The notes under the pieces are model-generated. The model had not been told where the DNA came from. It saw only the letters and a list, made by a program, of their open reading frames with translations, and ran no database searches. From positions 310,001 through 374,000 of the forward strand of contig JAJIRX010000555.1 of assembly GCA_023853785.1 (NCBI GenBank): a DNA stretch of 64,000 nt, read 5' to 3'. Of this stretch, positions 24,286 to 35,991 are shown one piece after another (within the stretch, counting starts at the first letter, position 1; every line of letters begins with the position of its first letter). This stretch comes from Psilocybe azurescens (lineage: Eukaryota; Basidiomycota; Agaricomycetes; Agaricales; Agrocybaceae). The translations under genes were made by a program, and so were the position numbers.

Positions 24286-25566
24286 TCAAGCGAAGGTCCA
24301 TGACGTCTCTGACGATGGAATCGTGCTGTAATAAGAATAATCAGGAAGCTTGCTATCAGGAGCGACACTGTCGTATGATTTTTGAACAGGCTCGAAAGGA
24401 CTGCCGGCGGCTGGGAATGAGAAGTGGTCAAATGTTAAAGCTCCGTGCGTAATATTGACAGTTTGAATATCTCTTCCTGAGGAAGGTTCGGGGGCGAGCG
24501 CTGAGGTAAAAACGTGACGAGAAGGGGACGAAGGTGGGGTGTGATGCATATTGATGTTAGAAGGATTCCGGTGTATAGAAGAATCCATGATGTAAAGCTC
24601 TTCCAATCTGCGCCCTGCATTGTACCCGAACGTGCTGCTCGGGGTTGTAAGATGTGAGTAGGTTGAGGATATCGAAGAAGGCAAGCTGGAGGGATAGGGC
24701 CCATGATATGCCTCGAACTGTCTGCTGTAAGGATTGCCGTATAATCCAACATCATCCAAATTGCTGGTGGCATTGGTACCTGAAGATGACAGTGTCAAGG
24801 GCGTCCAAGAAGTCATATGCCTCAACGACTTACGAAGAGAGTAGTAAAGGTCCCTTTCGGCCTCATTGAGCTTTAGCCTCTCTGGAACCTTCAAACTTCC
24901 CTTGGTCTCAGTGGGTTGAGCAAATATTTGGTGGCGCACAGGTCTACAACGGGGAACTGGGATGGCAACCGGAAGTAACGGTGGTGCATAGCTATCAATA
25001 TCGAGAGTTGTTGGATCAATTCCATGTCTTTTAATATGCGAGGTGAAAGCAGAACGACGCTTTATTCTAGAGTTGCATCGAGGAACAGGGCAGAAGTAGC
25101 CGCTAACACGACGGTGTGTCTCTTTGCGATGGCGAGCACAGGATGATGGGTCGCCGAAGGAAGCGTTGCATGAATCTAATTGACAGACATATGGCTTTGC
25201 CTTGGTACTGGAAAAATGCAAGGGTTTGATACTACGTCTTGGACTGTTGTGATATTACTCACTGAACGTTCTGATGCGTCTTGAGACCTGAGAATTGAGA
25301 AAAAGCCTTGCCACATCCCGGAGTTGTACACACGTGAGGCCTAGAAAGTATATTAGAAACAAGTTGAGAAGTGGCGGTAAATTGATTTCATACTTGACTC
25401 CTAGATGGAGAAGCTCGTGTCGGGTAAGGTCTCCTTTACGGCCGAAGGACTTGGGGCATTCGGAACACGACCACTAGTTTTCAAAAGAAATTATAAGTGG
25501 TGTTAGAATCTCGGGTCACGAGTAACTCACCTGACGACTATCGGTCTTCTTCACAACTTTTGGCAT
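24286..25566 (-). CDS. C2H2 zinc-finger protein, four fingers
   Basis: Probable sequence-specific transcription factor. Exons 25566..25531, 25473..25394, 25340..25263 and 25207..24286 give 371 residues. Four tandem C2H2 fingers occupy roughly residues 13-126, beginning WSCSECPKSFGRKGDL, HVCTTPGCGKAFSQF, YVCQLDSCNASFG and YFCPVPRCNSRI, with short TFIIIA-like linkers; introns fall inside or between fingers. The rest (residues 130-371) is Ser/Pro/Thr-rich with a short Glu-Arg-Asp helix (LNEAERDLYYSLRK) and looks like a disordered activation region. Target genes are unknown. The start ATG is well supported because exon 1 is only 36 nt and splices in phase into finger 1. Confidence 0.88.
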
Positions 25567-26259
25567 AGTGGATTCGTAGTTTTAGGGGAGGTAGAGGATA
25601 GCAATATATATTAAAGACGCTGTCCAGCAACGTTGCGGAAAATAAGTTGAAAAGGGGGAACGTTGGGAAAGGAATTGAGTGAGTAATGGGGAACTTGTTC
25701 AGAATTCTTACTACATATTTATTGCTTTTTTGAGTTTGCCCAGATATTCCGGGACCGAAACAAAGTGCATTCATTCCACAAAGGCGTGTTTGACGATCGT
25801 GTTATTGTCTTCCGAGTATGCATTGAGTGCGCAAATCAAAATTTCTTCAAAACGCAAAGAATTTTAGGGTACGGTAAGGATTGACAAAGGAGGTTGTTCA
25901 AAGCCTAATTCGGACACGCAACAAAGAAGATTAGATCCCCGGAACAAAACAAAAGGCGATAAGTCTCACCTGATATCGAGAAGATTTCCCAGACAAAGGG
26001 AAAAGCCTAAACGTGCCTTGGCCGATCTTGTTTAACATTTTAAGGAAATTGTTAATCTAAAAAAAAGCGAAGTCGAAAGCTTCGAGAAGTATTAGAGGTG
26101 GCGAAATCAATAAAGAAGGTTAAGGGAATTTGAGGGAAGAGAAGATTTTGATAAATCATTGGCGGAGCAGAGTGGGTAGAACCCCAGCGCTTCAAAGACA
26201 GGTAACTTGTAAGGCCTCCCAAAAGACGCTTAGCACGAATAACAAGAGTCGTCTTGGAC
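25567..26259. other. Intergenic, zinc-finger promoter
   Basis: 693 bp between the zinc-finger start and the F-box gene stop (both minus strand). A minus-strand frame ending at 26052 continues past the F-box stop in another frame and is a shadow. No gene supported. Confidence 0.5.
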
Positions 26260-27721
26260 TTAATTGCCCAATCCAGCACCATTTATTCTCTTGGTGATTA
26301 TTTCGTCCATCCAAGGAGCAATAGCCCAAAGATCATCCCAGGCAAAGGACGCATACTGATGCCTGCCATTGTCAAAATCTCGGGACGGACAGATAAGCTG
26401 TGCAGTAATCCTACAATAAAAGAGAGTTTATAAGAGTGATGTATATGTGAAGGTGTGACAGAAGCTTACATTAAAGCGCCAACCCAATGCAATCCGCTTT
26501 CCTCAATATCGTCCAAGTCGTTCCATCTCGAATCTCCTCCCCGGCGGTAAACAGTGGATAATTGGCATGGATGGTCGCCGGTTGAGGATATATGAGTCGT
26601 TTGTATGTTACTACAGGGTTGTGATAATCTTTGAATACTAGAAGCCGATTAGCTACCAGTGTATCAACCCAGTCTATATCAAAATACGCACAGAACGCAG
26701 GAACCGTGGAAGCCGACATTGGATATACCCCATGATCGTCGACAAGACTGAGTCGATTTCTAGATGCAAGCTTGGTCAAAGCATTTCCTGGTCTACTAGC
26801 AGCTATCCCAGGGGGTGTAAGGAATAGATGTGCATTGGGGTTCACTGTAAGATCACTGCGTGGTTTTGCTAGAGTTCCAAAAGCCAAAATTCGGACATCT
26901 GATAACTCGACTACAAGCTAATGGTAGCAAATCGGTTCCTATCAGTATATGTGCGCAAGAAATGAACATGGTACGGTATACCTTGATGCACGTCTCCAGA
27001 TGTGATAGGTTGCTCTGCATCCTATGAGGTTATGTCAGCGGTGTATAAGATAACGGGGTATCAGGAGATGAGACGTTACTTCATTTCATTGAAGACAGAG
27101 AACGGACTATAATTTCGAGAAGATACCTCCAGTTCATTGGCAGAGCCATTTCGATTCAACACAATATATCTGAGAGGTCAGATGAGCGCCGAAGAAGCAA
27201 TTAAAACACTGACTTAGTCCATGCTTCATCACTTGTGCAAGTACTGACACTGCGATGCCAAACTCTGTGTAATACTCTGAGACGTTCGTTAGTGTACACA
27301 CAATAAAAGGGAGACCCCTTTGGACTAAATCGTACTTAAGATATGCTTCTTTCCAGGAACTGTCTTTCCTCCATTTCTCCCAACTAGGCAGGAAACGACG
27401 CCTGAAACACTCTTCCCATTCCTCAGATCTCAAGTTTGGAAGTGTTGCATCGTAGAGGACGAAAGAAGGCCGCGCCAAGGCAAGTATTTCAATCCAATTT
27501 CGCCGTGGTACGGTCAGTCGAACGCTTAGGTGCTTCAGAGCCGCTTCATACATATGTACATGTAGCATTCGCATGATTGGCCTCCTCCATGGATTCAAAG
27601 AAGGATCGGAAGCCACGGAGTAGAAACGTTTGGATACATATGCCATCTTGACCAATGAATCCAAGTCCAATTCTCCAAGGATCTCTGCGATTAGGTCGAC
27701 GGGGAGTCTCTCAAAGAACAT
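26260..27721 (-). CDS. F-box protein
   Basis: Substrate-adaptor type protein of an SCF ubiquitin ligase. Exons 27721..27298, 27249..27210, 27169..27127, 27021..26982, 26910..26484 and 26410..26260 give 374 residues. An F-box occupies residues 1-45 (FFERLPVDLIAEILGEL, then MAYVSKRFYSVASDPS). The C-terminal part (RILAFGTLAKP, then HQYASFAWDDLWAIAPWMDE) is a block I associate with agaricomycete F-box proteins of unknown substrate; it has no LRR or WD repeats. The 48-nt intron 27297..27250 is a multiple of three and stop-free, so it could be retained. The donor at 26484 (GTTGGC) is weak; the canonical GTAAGC at 26469 would need one extra base, so another sequence error is possible there. Confidence 0.78.
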
Positions 27722-29063
27722 GATAGATGCAGCGCCGCAAGGATGGAGATGTTATGCGATCCACTATAGTTGAATGCAAGATGTAATGGCAAAGGTATTT
27801 GAATCGGCACAGACGACACACAAAAGCAAAAGAGTAATACGGAGCCGTTAGTCGTCAAAGGCTAACCGCCGGTGTCCGGTCAACAAAAAGTAAGACCTTG
27901 CGAACATAACGTTGTCAAGTCATCTTCAACACGCTCAGCTGCGGTCCCGAGAATGCTCTCATACCTACAACAATATCTCCATATCAAAAGCTGATATGCC
28001 ACCGGTGTATTCATTCTAGTTCTATTTTGTTTCTACTATTACGCTTCCGGAGACTCCGAGACTGAATATACTATTACCTTGTTAATTGGACTGGAATTGG
28101 ACGCTGTTCTGCAGAGGTATGTATCTGAGCACTTGCACTGTACCGTTTGGTTCGCTGATTTATCAACTGGACTACAGTGAACATCTTGTCGTAAAGAATC
28201 AATCTAATTCAAAGTGAACGCACTACGACCCGCTGATTTGCTTCACTACAAGTTCGCCTTGAGAACCCAGATGACAACATCCGACCGGAATCACCGTATA
28301 CAATATCTGACCGCTGACCGCGCAGCGGAAGGACTAAAACACTGCTTCCAAATGGCTACTTGTTAAATGTGGTCTTGTTGATGGCATGGTTACATCTGAG
28401 CCTTGTCAGGACACCCGTGCTATCTACTCTTGCAGTAAACATCGTAGGAGTTTTAGTTGGAGGGCAAACACCAGGGACCGAGTGTCACGACTTCTCGCTG
28501 AGGTGGAACAATTGGTTTTTGAAAGTTGAACGTTGAACCCTCGTTCTGAAGTCACCATCGGAGTAAATTTTCATTTCCTCGGAAATCATTTAACCACCAT
28601 CCATGGAATCATCGCGGTGATCATCGAATATGCAGAGCTAGGAAGCCTTTCGCGACTACGAAGACGTATATGCCACTGTAAGAGCCACTTCCATCAATCG
28701 AAGTACATTAAACTTGATTGCCACCATTCCCTGGATAGCCTTTCCGATACTTGTAAAGGTTCTGCTAGGGCATAAAACACTTGAAATCACGCCCATGGAG
28801 CCATGTTGTGGCAATATGAGTCTTCCGGGGTGGAACGCATTCATTCATGGGGCTGATATGATTCTGGGCGCCTCTTCTTCAACCCATGGTGCAAGATTGA
28901 TAAACTCTTACTGTGTGCTGTGTCCTTCAAAAGAAGCCCCCACGGACTCTCGTTACTCGTTAAGAATTCCCTCGAGGTTCTAACTAGAGCATTCTTCCTT
29001 TATATACCCCCCGACCGCATCCTTATTGTCCTTTTTCTCATCCCCTTTACACTGCAGATATAC
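27722..29063. other. Divergent intergenic region, F-box / KRE6
   Basis: 1.34 kb between divergent genes. Short frames near 28530..28980 have no domain or consistent splicing. A CT-rich tract and a TATATA element (28999..29005) lie just upstream of the KRE6 start. No gene supported. Confidence 0.5.
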
Positions 29064-31608
29064 ATGTCCTATTCTGGCTCTCATCCCGGGTATGTTTCTG
29101 CGGATTCGTCTCTTACCCTGCCTCGTGCTTCCAGCTTTGGTGTTTTGCGAAGAGATAGCTGGGTAAGGGCTTGTAAACAATGCTTTCAGTACCACCCTTA
29201 TTGATAAATTTCTTGCTACATACAGCAAAGTCTTTCCGAATCCCCTTACTCACTTGCGGCTGGCTCCCGCATGAGTACTCTTTCAGACAAGGTGTGCCTC
29301 GGTTGCTTCTCCCTGTTTGAAGTTTCCGAATCACACTTACGACTGAAACTATTATACCAGTTTTCCCTTTCGCCGGACCCTCGCTTGTGGGGTTCGGATC
29401 TTTCACCAGACCTCGTCGAAGCAGATGATGATCTCCACAACCCTGAGCGTGCAACCAAAACATCGGATGGCAAAAACCAATTATCGGTCACTGCCAGAGG
29501 TCTGACCAATGTGGGCTGCTTGATCGTCTTAATCATCTCGCTTATCCTTCTATTGTGAGTCCAGTCATCCTAGATTTGGAAATCATTCTCAAAGGCAATT
29601 AGTATTGGTTACCCGATTATAACATACAGAGGCCAGTGGGATTTAGGTTATGGACCTAATCTTGGTGGCATCAACTCTACAGGACAAGTAATCCAATTTT
29701 TGAAGCTTTTTGCGTCTTCTACCCTGATTAACAGGATTCTTCAGGTCCCTTCAATGGGCAACTTTGGCCTGGTCGATCTCGAGACACCAAAAGACGCCCT
29801 CACAAGGACCTCCATCCGGGATGGTTCAGACATGATTTTGGTTTTCTCGGACGAATTCAACACAGAAGGGAGGACGTTTTATCCAGGTGATGACCCCTAC
29901 TGGGAGGCAGAAGATTTGCACTACTGGGTGAGAGCCGGAGCTGCAATTTTTTCGCTCAACTTGATTCTCATTAAATACAAGGCCACAAATAACCTCGAAT
30001 GGTATGACCCGGAGGCGATTACTACATCAGGAGGATCGCTGGTCATAACTTTCTCAGAAAAAAGAAACCCACAACTTGGGCTATCAAGGCGGTAAGGTAT
30101 TGTAGTGTTTCTGCCCACCATAAAGCTCACAATTATCTTCTAGGTCTGATGTCTTCCTGGTTCGACTCTCTGCTCTTCCTGCGCTCTTCTGTACAGTGTC
30201 TAAACACAAACAATAGGAATAAATTTTGCTTCACTGGAGGATACATTGAAGCTGCTGTTCAATTACCAGGAACAAATAATGTGGTAGGTATGTGGCCTGC
30301 GGTTTGGACAATGGGAAATTTGGGGCGAGCTGGCTATGGTGCGAGTCTCGAAGGAATGGTACAGTGATCGCACTTGCTTCAGGTGTCGGTTGCTTTTACT
30401 AAAATCCGTGTCACTAAGTGGCCTTACACATACGATTCATGCGACGTCGGCACTTCACCAAATCAAACTTTGAATGGAGCGCCTCTAACTGCGGTTTATG
30501 ACGGAGATCATGCATACGGCGGTGCTCTATCCTATCTACCTGGACAAAGACTTTCAAGGTGTACATGCGATGGGGACCACCCTGGACCAAAGCACGATGA
30601 TGGCACATATGTAGGAAGATCAGCACCCGAAATTGATGTTCTCGAAGCCCAGGTTGGCGGCTCTCCACCTACTGGCGAGGTTTCTCAGTCGGCACAATGG
30701 GCGGTTAGTATTTTCACTGACCCTTAAAGCTTAAAGCTTTGTTCAAATCATCTGTTTAGCCATTTAACCAAGCTTACCATTGGGACAATTCGTCGGACAA
30801 CGAAATACTTGGGGACCCCTCGATCTCAAGAATAAATAGTTTCGTAGGTAGTGTCACTCAGCAAGCAACTTCTGTAGTTACGAATACAAACCAAATGTGT
30901 TACGAACTCGTCCAAGACTGCTACTCTGCTTATGGGTTTGAGGCGAGTTTGTTCCTTGTTTTATGTGTAACTACCTTTCTGACTTATATCGCCACAGTAC
31001 AAACCAGGTACATCTTGCTTCTAATAAATAGTCATTATATCGCTCAAACAATCTGAAATCCCAAGGTTATGATGACGCGGTGAGCACATTTCAGGATATA
31101 TAAATTCAAGCAGGTATTTATCTCTGCGTAGTATATCTCTTGGGTATCAAATGGCGTTATGTCGTGGACTTTGAATGCTGCTGGTTTAGGGCCCGATCCG
31201 ACTGTTGAAATATCCGCTCGCCCCGTTCCACAAGAACCTATGGTAACGACACCTTTGACCATCAGCAATTCGGCATGCTGACTTTTGATATTTTTAGTAT
31301 ATTATCATCAATTTGGGCATGTCAAGGAATTTTGGATCCATCGACTTTGAGCATCTCATCTTTCCGACCGTTATGCGGGTTGACTATGTCCGTGTATACC
31401 AAGATATGCACCACATAAACATAGGATGTGATCCAAAAGATTTTCCAACAGCGGATTATATCAACAGGTATGTTGGGTGAAGAAGTCTTCCATCATATCT
31501 TATCTTTATGACAGGCACCTCGGAGCATATACCAATTCCAATCTCACCAGCTGGAGGGAAGATTACGGCCAACCATTTCCTAGGAACTCCTTCATCGAAT
31601 CGTGCTAG
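29064..31608 (+). CDS. KRE6: KRE6/SKN1-type beta-1,6-glucan synthesis protein (GH16-like), apparent frameshift
   Basis: Type II membrane protein needed for beta-1,6-glucan in the cell wall, acting in the secretory pathway. Fifteen exons fit: 29064..29162, 29226..29291, 29361..29554, 29603..29687, 29745..29927, 29982..30091, 30144..30159, 30217..30358, 30419..30703, 30760..30942, 30998..31007, 31066..31079, 31132..31242, 31298..31467 and 31515..31608, giving 586 residues. A cytosolic Ser-rich head is followed by one membrane span (about 102-125, GCLIVLIISLILLLFIG). The GH16-like active-site motif SAPEIDVLEA lies near residue 369. Exons 7, 11 and 12 are only 16, 10 and 14 nt. Intron 30943..30997 starts with GC. 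The A6 run 30058..30063 has one base too many for the EKETHNLGYQGG block. Confidence 0.88.
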
Positions 31609-31959
31609 AAGCATGCTGAATGTGTCTTTCTTTTAGTAAAATTCAAGAGAGATCGCCCCTCCGTTTGCTATGTATGCTCCTCCCTTCCCGGAAAGACTCT
31701 TTTCTTCGCAGACTTGATTTTCTAGAAATAGTCCATTATTGCCCTTTTGAACAATTCTAATTCCAACTTGTAGCATTAGAAAGTTTTCTATCCACACGCA
31801 GAACTGACAACGTTTTTAATTACTTAAACCCTGGTGTTCTCATCATAGGTTATCTCTTAATAACTATTGATAGTTCCATGCTCGAACCCCAAAACTGATC
31901 TATTAGTAATAAAAAAAATGGAGTATAGGCGATTTAATTACAGTGCCGATAGCAAGTAA
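31609..31959. other. Convergent 3' ends, KRE6 / haspin
   Basis: 351 bp, AT-rich, presumably the overlapping or adjoining 3' untranslated regions of the two convergent genes. No gene seen. Confidence 0.5.
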
Positions 31960-34729
31960 TCAACACAGCCGCGTGGATTTAATCCATTCTTTCTTGACTC
32001 CATAGGCAACAATTTCGCCAGCGCGAGCGGGCCCAGAATATGCAGGAGGCTTGACGGGGCCCTGGATTTTACGTTTCCCCTTCCCTTTCATCGCCGGGGT
32101 CAGATTTACTGCAGGAATCATTGCAATGTGTTTACCCAACCATTGCTCGAGGTCCATGAGACATTCATAGCAATCCATTTCGGAAAAGGAAGCTTCGGTA
32201 GATGGAGGTCGATATGTTTCTGTGGAAGCAGCCTTAGTTTTGCGAGGTACACTGGGAGGCTTAAGGCCTTTGTAATATATCAGCTTTTGAAGAAGATAGT
32301 GCAGCCACTGGGGTACGTGAGCTTTTAGTCGACATACATTGCTTAAATAGGTTAGAATCTTACCAGAACATTTGTAACCGGGTGGTAGCCGTCCCAAAGA
32401 CCACCAGTCAGCTCCTTCATCATCCGGTACACATCGAATTGGTAATCGCCTGGCGGGTAGGTGGCCGTCAGATTCCTTACACTCGGTGACATGTTTGGTG
32501 TATGACTTACCCTCTCCCATAAATACCTCGTCGTCAAATGGGGTCCAATGAACACAATCCCCATTCCCTCCATCCCCGGCATCCATCCTGGAAAGACCGA
32601 GATCAATCACAGTGGCTTGAACTCCATGAGTTATATCATCCATCCAGATTCGATGCGTCTTTGATTTTGCCCTTTGATTGAGATTTAAAGGTTTGAGGGC
32701 ATTGCCTTGAGCAGATACATTCTTGACTAGGATCTGACCCCAATGGAGGTCACGATGCTGAGAAAGGTTGTTAAATTTGGTCCACAAGCGTAAGTTTCCT
32801 ACTTACTTCAAAAGATACAAGATGCTCAGCATGGGCAAGTGACTTTGCAACTTGCCAGAATAGACTGCAGGCCTGTCTCCAGCCAGTTCTGTTGGCGTTA
32901 TGGAAGCTATACGCTTCCAGATCAGGTCCTCCATTTGGAAGAACAATGACAGCGTAGACTTGCGACACTTTGAAGGAATCTGGCAAACAGGACTATCAAA
33001 AATGACGGAAAGGCTCATGAAAGATGTCAATTACCTGGGCGAACGCTTTCCGAGCCCTTACGGTCATTGTATTCGTCCCATAGTCGAAGTAGAACTTCTG
33101 GGTATCGTCCTCGTACGACATATGTCTTCATTAATTTGACGAATCCTCCATAGACCTCTCCCATTGCCCTTGTAACAATAATTTCTTTGCGTACATCCTT
33201 TGCATCGCTAGGCGCAGGGCAGCCTTCTTCTTCTAATTGAGTTGTATTGGGCCTCGACTCATCCCTTAGTGGTATGACCTTCAGTACAACATCACCTATT
33301 CCAAAAACTTCTGAGTAGCTCGCCTCTCCGGTTTTTCTGAATTTCATATCTGACCCTTGACTTTCCCGAGCGGACTGCAAAATAGGATCGCATGGAAACG
33401 ATTCAATGAAATTGGAAAAATTGTGCGATCCGGATATTTCTTGTCCACATTCTTCGAGGAGAGGAAGAAGATATTCAGGTATTTCAATTTCTTTTGATAG
33501 GTCCCCTGGGATTGTGAAACAGAGCTGAGGCTAAGGTTGAGCTCGTTGAAATCGATGGAAAGATCAAAGTCCGTCGGCGTAGTGGGTGACGGGGGAGAGG
33601 GCGGGTCAAAGGGGCGCTTACGGGTCCCACGAATAGGTGTGAGTTGTCGAGGTTTCAAAATGGGAGACGGAGCGGGTTGATATCGCTGTGGAGCTGCTTG
33701 CTGAACCGTATAGGGTATAACTGCTGGAGAGGTATCATTTTCTTCAGCAAGGTCAAACGACTTTGGGATCAATTTAGAGGATGGTAATCGGAGAGGTTTG
33801 TAAGGGGCAGGTGGGATCAGCACCTCGACTAAGATACTTGAGCCTGTACGAGAAAGCTTGGAGGACGAAGAAATCGATGGTTTCGAAACAACGTGGACTT
33901 CGTTGGTGGGTTTATTTTTCGCTATCGGTGCAGTAATATGTCCGTCTGACTCGGAATCATCAGACAAAACTATGGCTGGCTTGCGAATGGCTCGGCGTCT
34001 AGGTAGTCTTGGGAGGTTATCAGCTTCGTAATCACTATCAACGTCGACTGGAGCGGCGGCAAGTTCAGCTTTCCTGGAAGGTTTGGCAGTCTGAGGTTTC
34101 TTGAGAGGTTTAGAGTTTGTCCTATCCTGATTAACCCTTCTTTCTACGCGAATAGTGTGACCATCGTCATCGAAGACAATGATGTCTACATCAACGCAGG
34201 GAGAGAATAACTTCGATTTCAACGGCGTTCTTGCTGCTGCGGGGTGGCGGTTATGGGAGACTGAAGGTGATCCTGGAATGTTAAGGGCGACAGCTGAGAG
34301 CGGTGCTCGAGGTGGAGACGTAGATAGTATTATAATAGGGTCGTCTTCGTGTCCTAAGGCAATTGACGTGGGGTTAGCCTTCAAGGCGATCGTTGCAGAG
34401 ATCTTTGGTTTGGACCCTGCTTCACTTATTAGCTGTGCCATCCGTGTGATCTGCTTCTTCTTGGGAGGGGAGAATATGGGAGAAAGACGTTTCTTCTTTT
34501 GTAATCCAACGACTTTGATGGGAGTAACTTTCGCCTTGGGCGGTACAGCATTCTCCCGTTTCTTCATCTTGTTCTTCAGAGATGTCAGCTCCGGAGCTGG
34601 GGGTATATCATCGAAGATGCTAATGATATCTCTCGCAGATGCTGCAAGACTAGAGTCCGTTGTGGCATCTACCACCCTTCGACTGCGCTTGCCATACGAA
34701 TTGATCTGTTTCGTCCGTGAACTTAGCAT
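31960..34729 (-). CDS. Haspin-type protein kinase, apparent frameshift
   Basis: Atypical kinase that phosphorylates histone H3 Thr3 and helps place the chromosomal passenger complex in mitosis. Exons 34729..33035, 32979..32807, 32757..32511, 32449..32364 and 32307..31960 give 849 residues. The first ~450 residues are disordered and Lys/Ser/Pro-rich with nuclear signals (KKKRLSPIFSPPKKK). The kinase domain starts near residue 470 (GEASYSEVFGIGDVVLKVI), with the catalytic loop HRDLHWGQ near 624, VIDLGLSRM in place of DFG, and the haspin signature GDYQFDVYRMMKEL. The frame slips once, at the C4 run 33503..33506, where one base is missing between SQSQG and DLSKEIEIPEYLL. Haspin identity is firm; the N-terminal start is the first ATG of the long frame. 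Confidence 0.9.
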
Positions 34730-34972
34730 AATGGCAGTAACAAGAGCAGCTGAAAGAATGAAGGCTGCTGAGGTAGTAGGGTTAGCGAGGAAGAATAACG
34801 TCGCAATATTGTCTTAGTTCAGGAAATGAACAAAATCAATGCCTAATCAGGAAACAACTAAAGACGCGCTGGTCACATGACCATGTGCTTGACAAATGAA
34901 CGCGTCCGATGATTCAAGAAGTCAACGTTCAACGGTTCTGCTTGGCCCCAGCGTTTGCCAATTACTATCATC
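34730..34972. promoter_or_regulatory. Divergent haspin/PSF2 promoter
   Basis: 243 bp separate the two start codons. Contains an ACGCGT box (34900..34905), the binding core of the G1/S factor MBF in other fungi, and a second partial GACGCG at 34863. Both flanking genes act in S phase or mitosis. Function is inferred from known fungal MCB elements. Confidence 0.5.
34900..34905. promoter_or_regulatory. MCB-like box ACGCGT
   Basis: Palindromic ACGCGT, 68 bp upstream of the PSF2 ATG and 171 bp from the haspin ATG. A single six-base match can be chance; the location is what makes it notable. Confidence 0.4.
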
Positions 34973-35744
34973 ATGTCTCTCCCTCAATCCTTACGCGCCT
35001 CAGTATCACCTCCAGAACTAGAGCTAATCGCATCACAACAACTCATAGAAATTGTTCCTCTAATATCTATGGAGAAAACTGCTTTCATCTCGGTACACTT
35101 TTAGAGCACCCACCTATACCGCGCGTGATTGGTTGATCCAGCCCTCCAGGGCGCATATGGACCCCTTCGCCCACCTAACAAAGCCAGGGTTCCACTTTGG
35201 ATGGCTGTCAATCTGAAGATGAAGAAGAAATGCCATATAGTAGCTCCATCATGGCTCAATGTCGGTGTGTCATTCCTCTGTCCGAGTTATCGGATATTGA
35301 CTAATGGAACGACAAACAGAATATTTGCAAGAGCATCTGGCACTTGAATTGTCTCAGCAGACATTCAGTAGTCTGCCTTTCCGGTTTACGGAAATAGCTA
35401 AAGTCATCCTCGACGTGTGAGTATTTCTTAGTTATTCTCTCATATTATCACCATGAACCCATTGGTTCTTGTAGCGCGTCGGATGATCTAGAAAATCCAG
35501 ACAAGATACGGTCATTGATGAAGGATCTACGCGAAGCGCGTCAAGCTAAAAGTCGAGAGGGTTTGAAGACTCTTGATCACAGTGAACTCAGTGTAAGCAT
35601 TTCATGCCTGGCCCATCTCTATCACTCATATGGCATTAGTTGCCGAATCTATGTTCGATGGAGATCAACGAAATTCGGCCATATTTTGTGCAATCAATGA
35701 GTATTCTAACACAACTCGTTCGCGATCCACTGCGCAACGCGTAA
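34973..35744 (+). CDS. PSF2: GINS complex subunit Psf2
   Basis: Subunit of the GINS tetramer, part of the CMG replicative helicase. Exons 34973..35092, 35150..35264, 35320..35416, 35475..35592 and 35640..35744 give 184 residues, the usual family length. Landmarks are the N-terminal SPPELELIASQQLIEIVPLI, the block GAYGPLRPPNKARVPLWMAV, KKCHIVAPSWL, and the C-terminal FTEIAKVILDVASDD, ARQAKSREGL and the terminal EIRPYFVQSMSIL. All four introns are consistent in phase with GT-AG ends. The gene shares its promoter with the divergent haspin gene. Nothing is unusual in the protein. Confidence 0.95.
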
Positions 35745-35991
35745 CGACCTTAGTCTGGCTTTATTTCCTCCTCATGTATAGAAAGAAATAGGACTGTAAG
35801 ATATCCCCGCTCGATTACTTGACTATGCACCAACATCCACTCCATTGTACTGCGATCCTCGCATATTCCGGGAAAAGGCTATAGTGCCACAACAGTAAAT
35901 TGTCCAAATCTTGCAAGGGCCGTGGTTCCGGCCAAATTCCTACTCGGTGACAGTCATGCACGTACATAGTTCTACCAAGGCGGATGTGATC

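Noticed and set aside
32364..32511. Continuous reading through two haspin introns
   Set aside because: The 61-nt and 56-nt introns add to a multiple of three, so an open frame spans both, but it destroys the GDYQFDVY signature; chance.
34179..34817. 212-codon plus-strand frame
   Set aside because: Antisense shadow of the haspin N-terminal exon.
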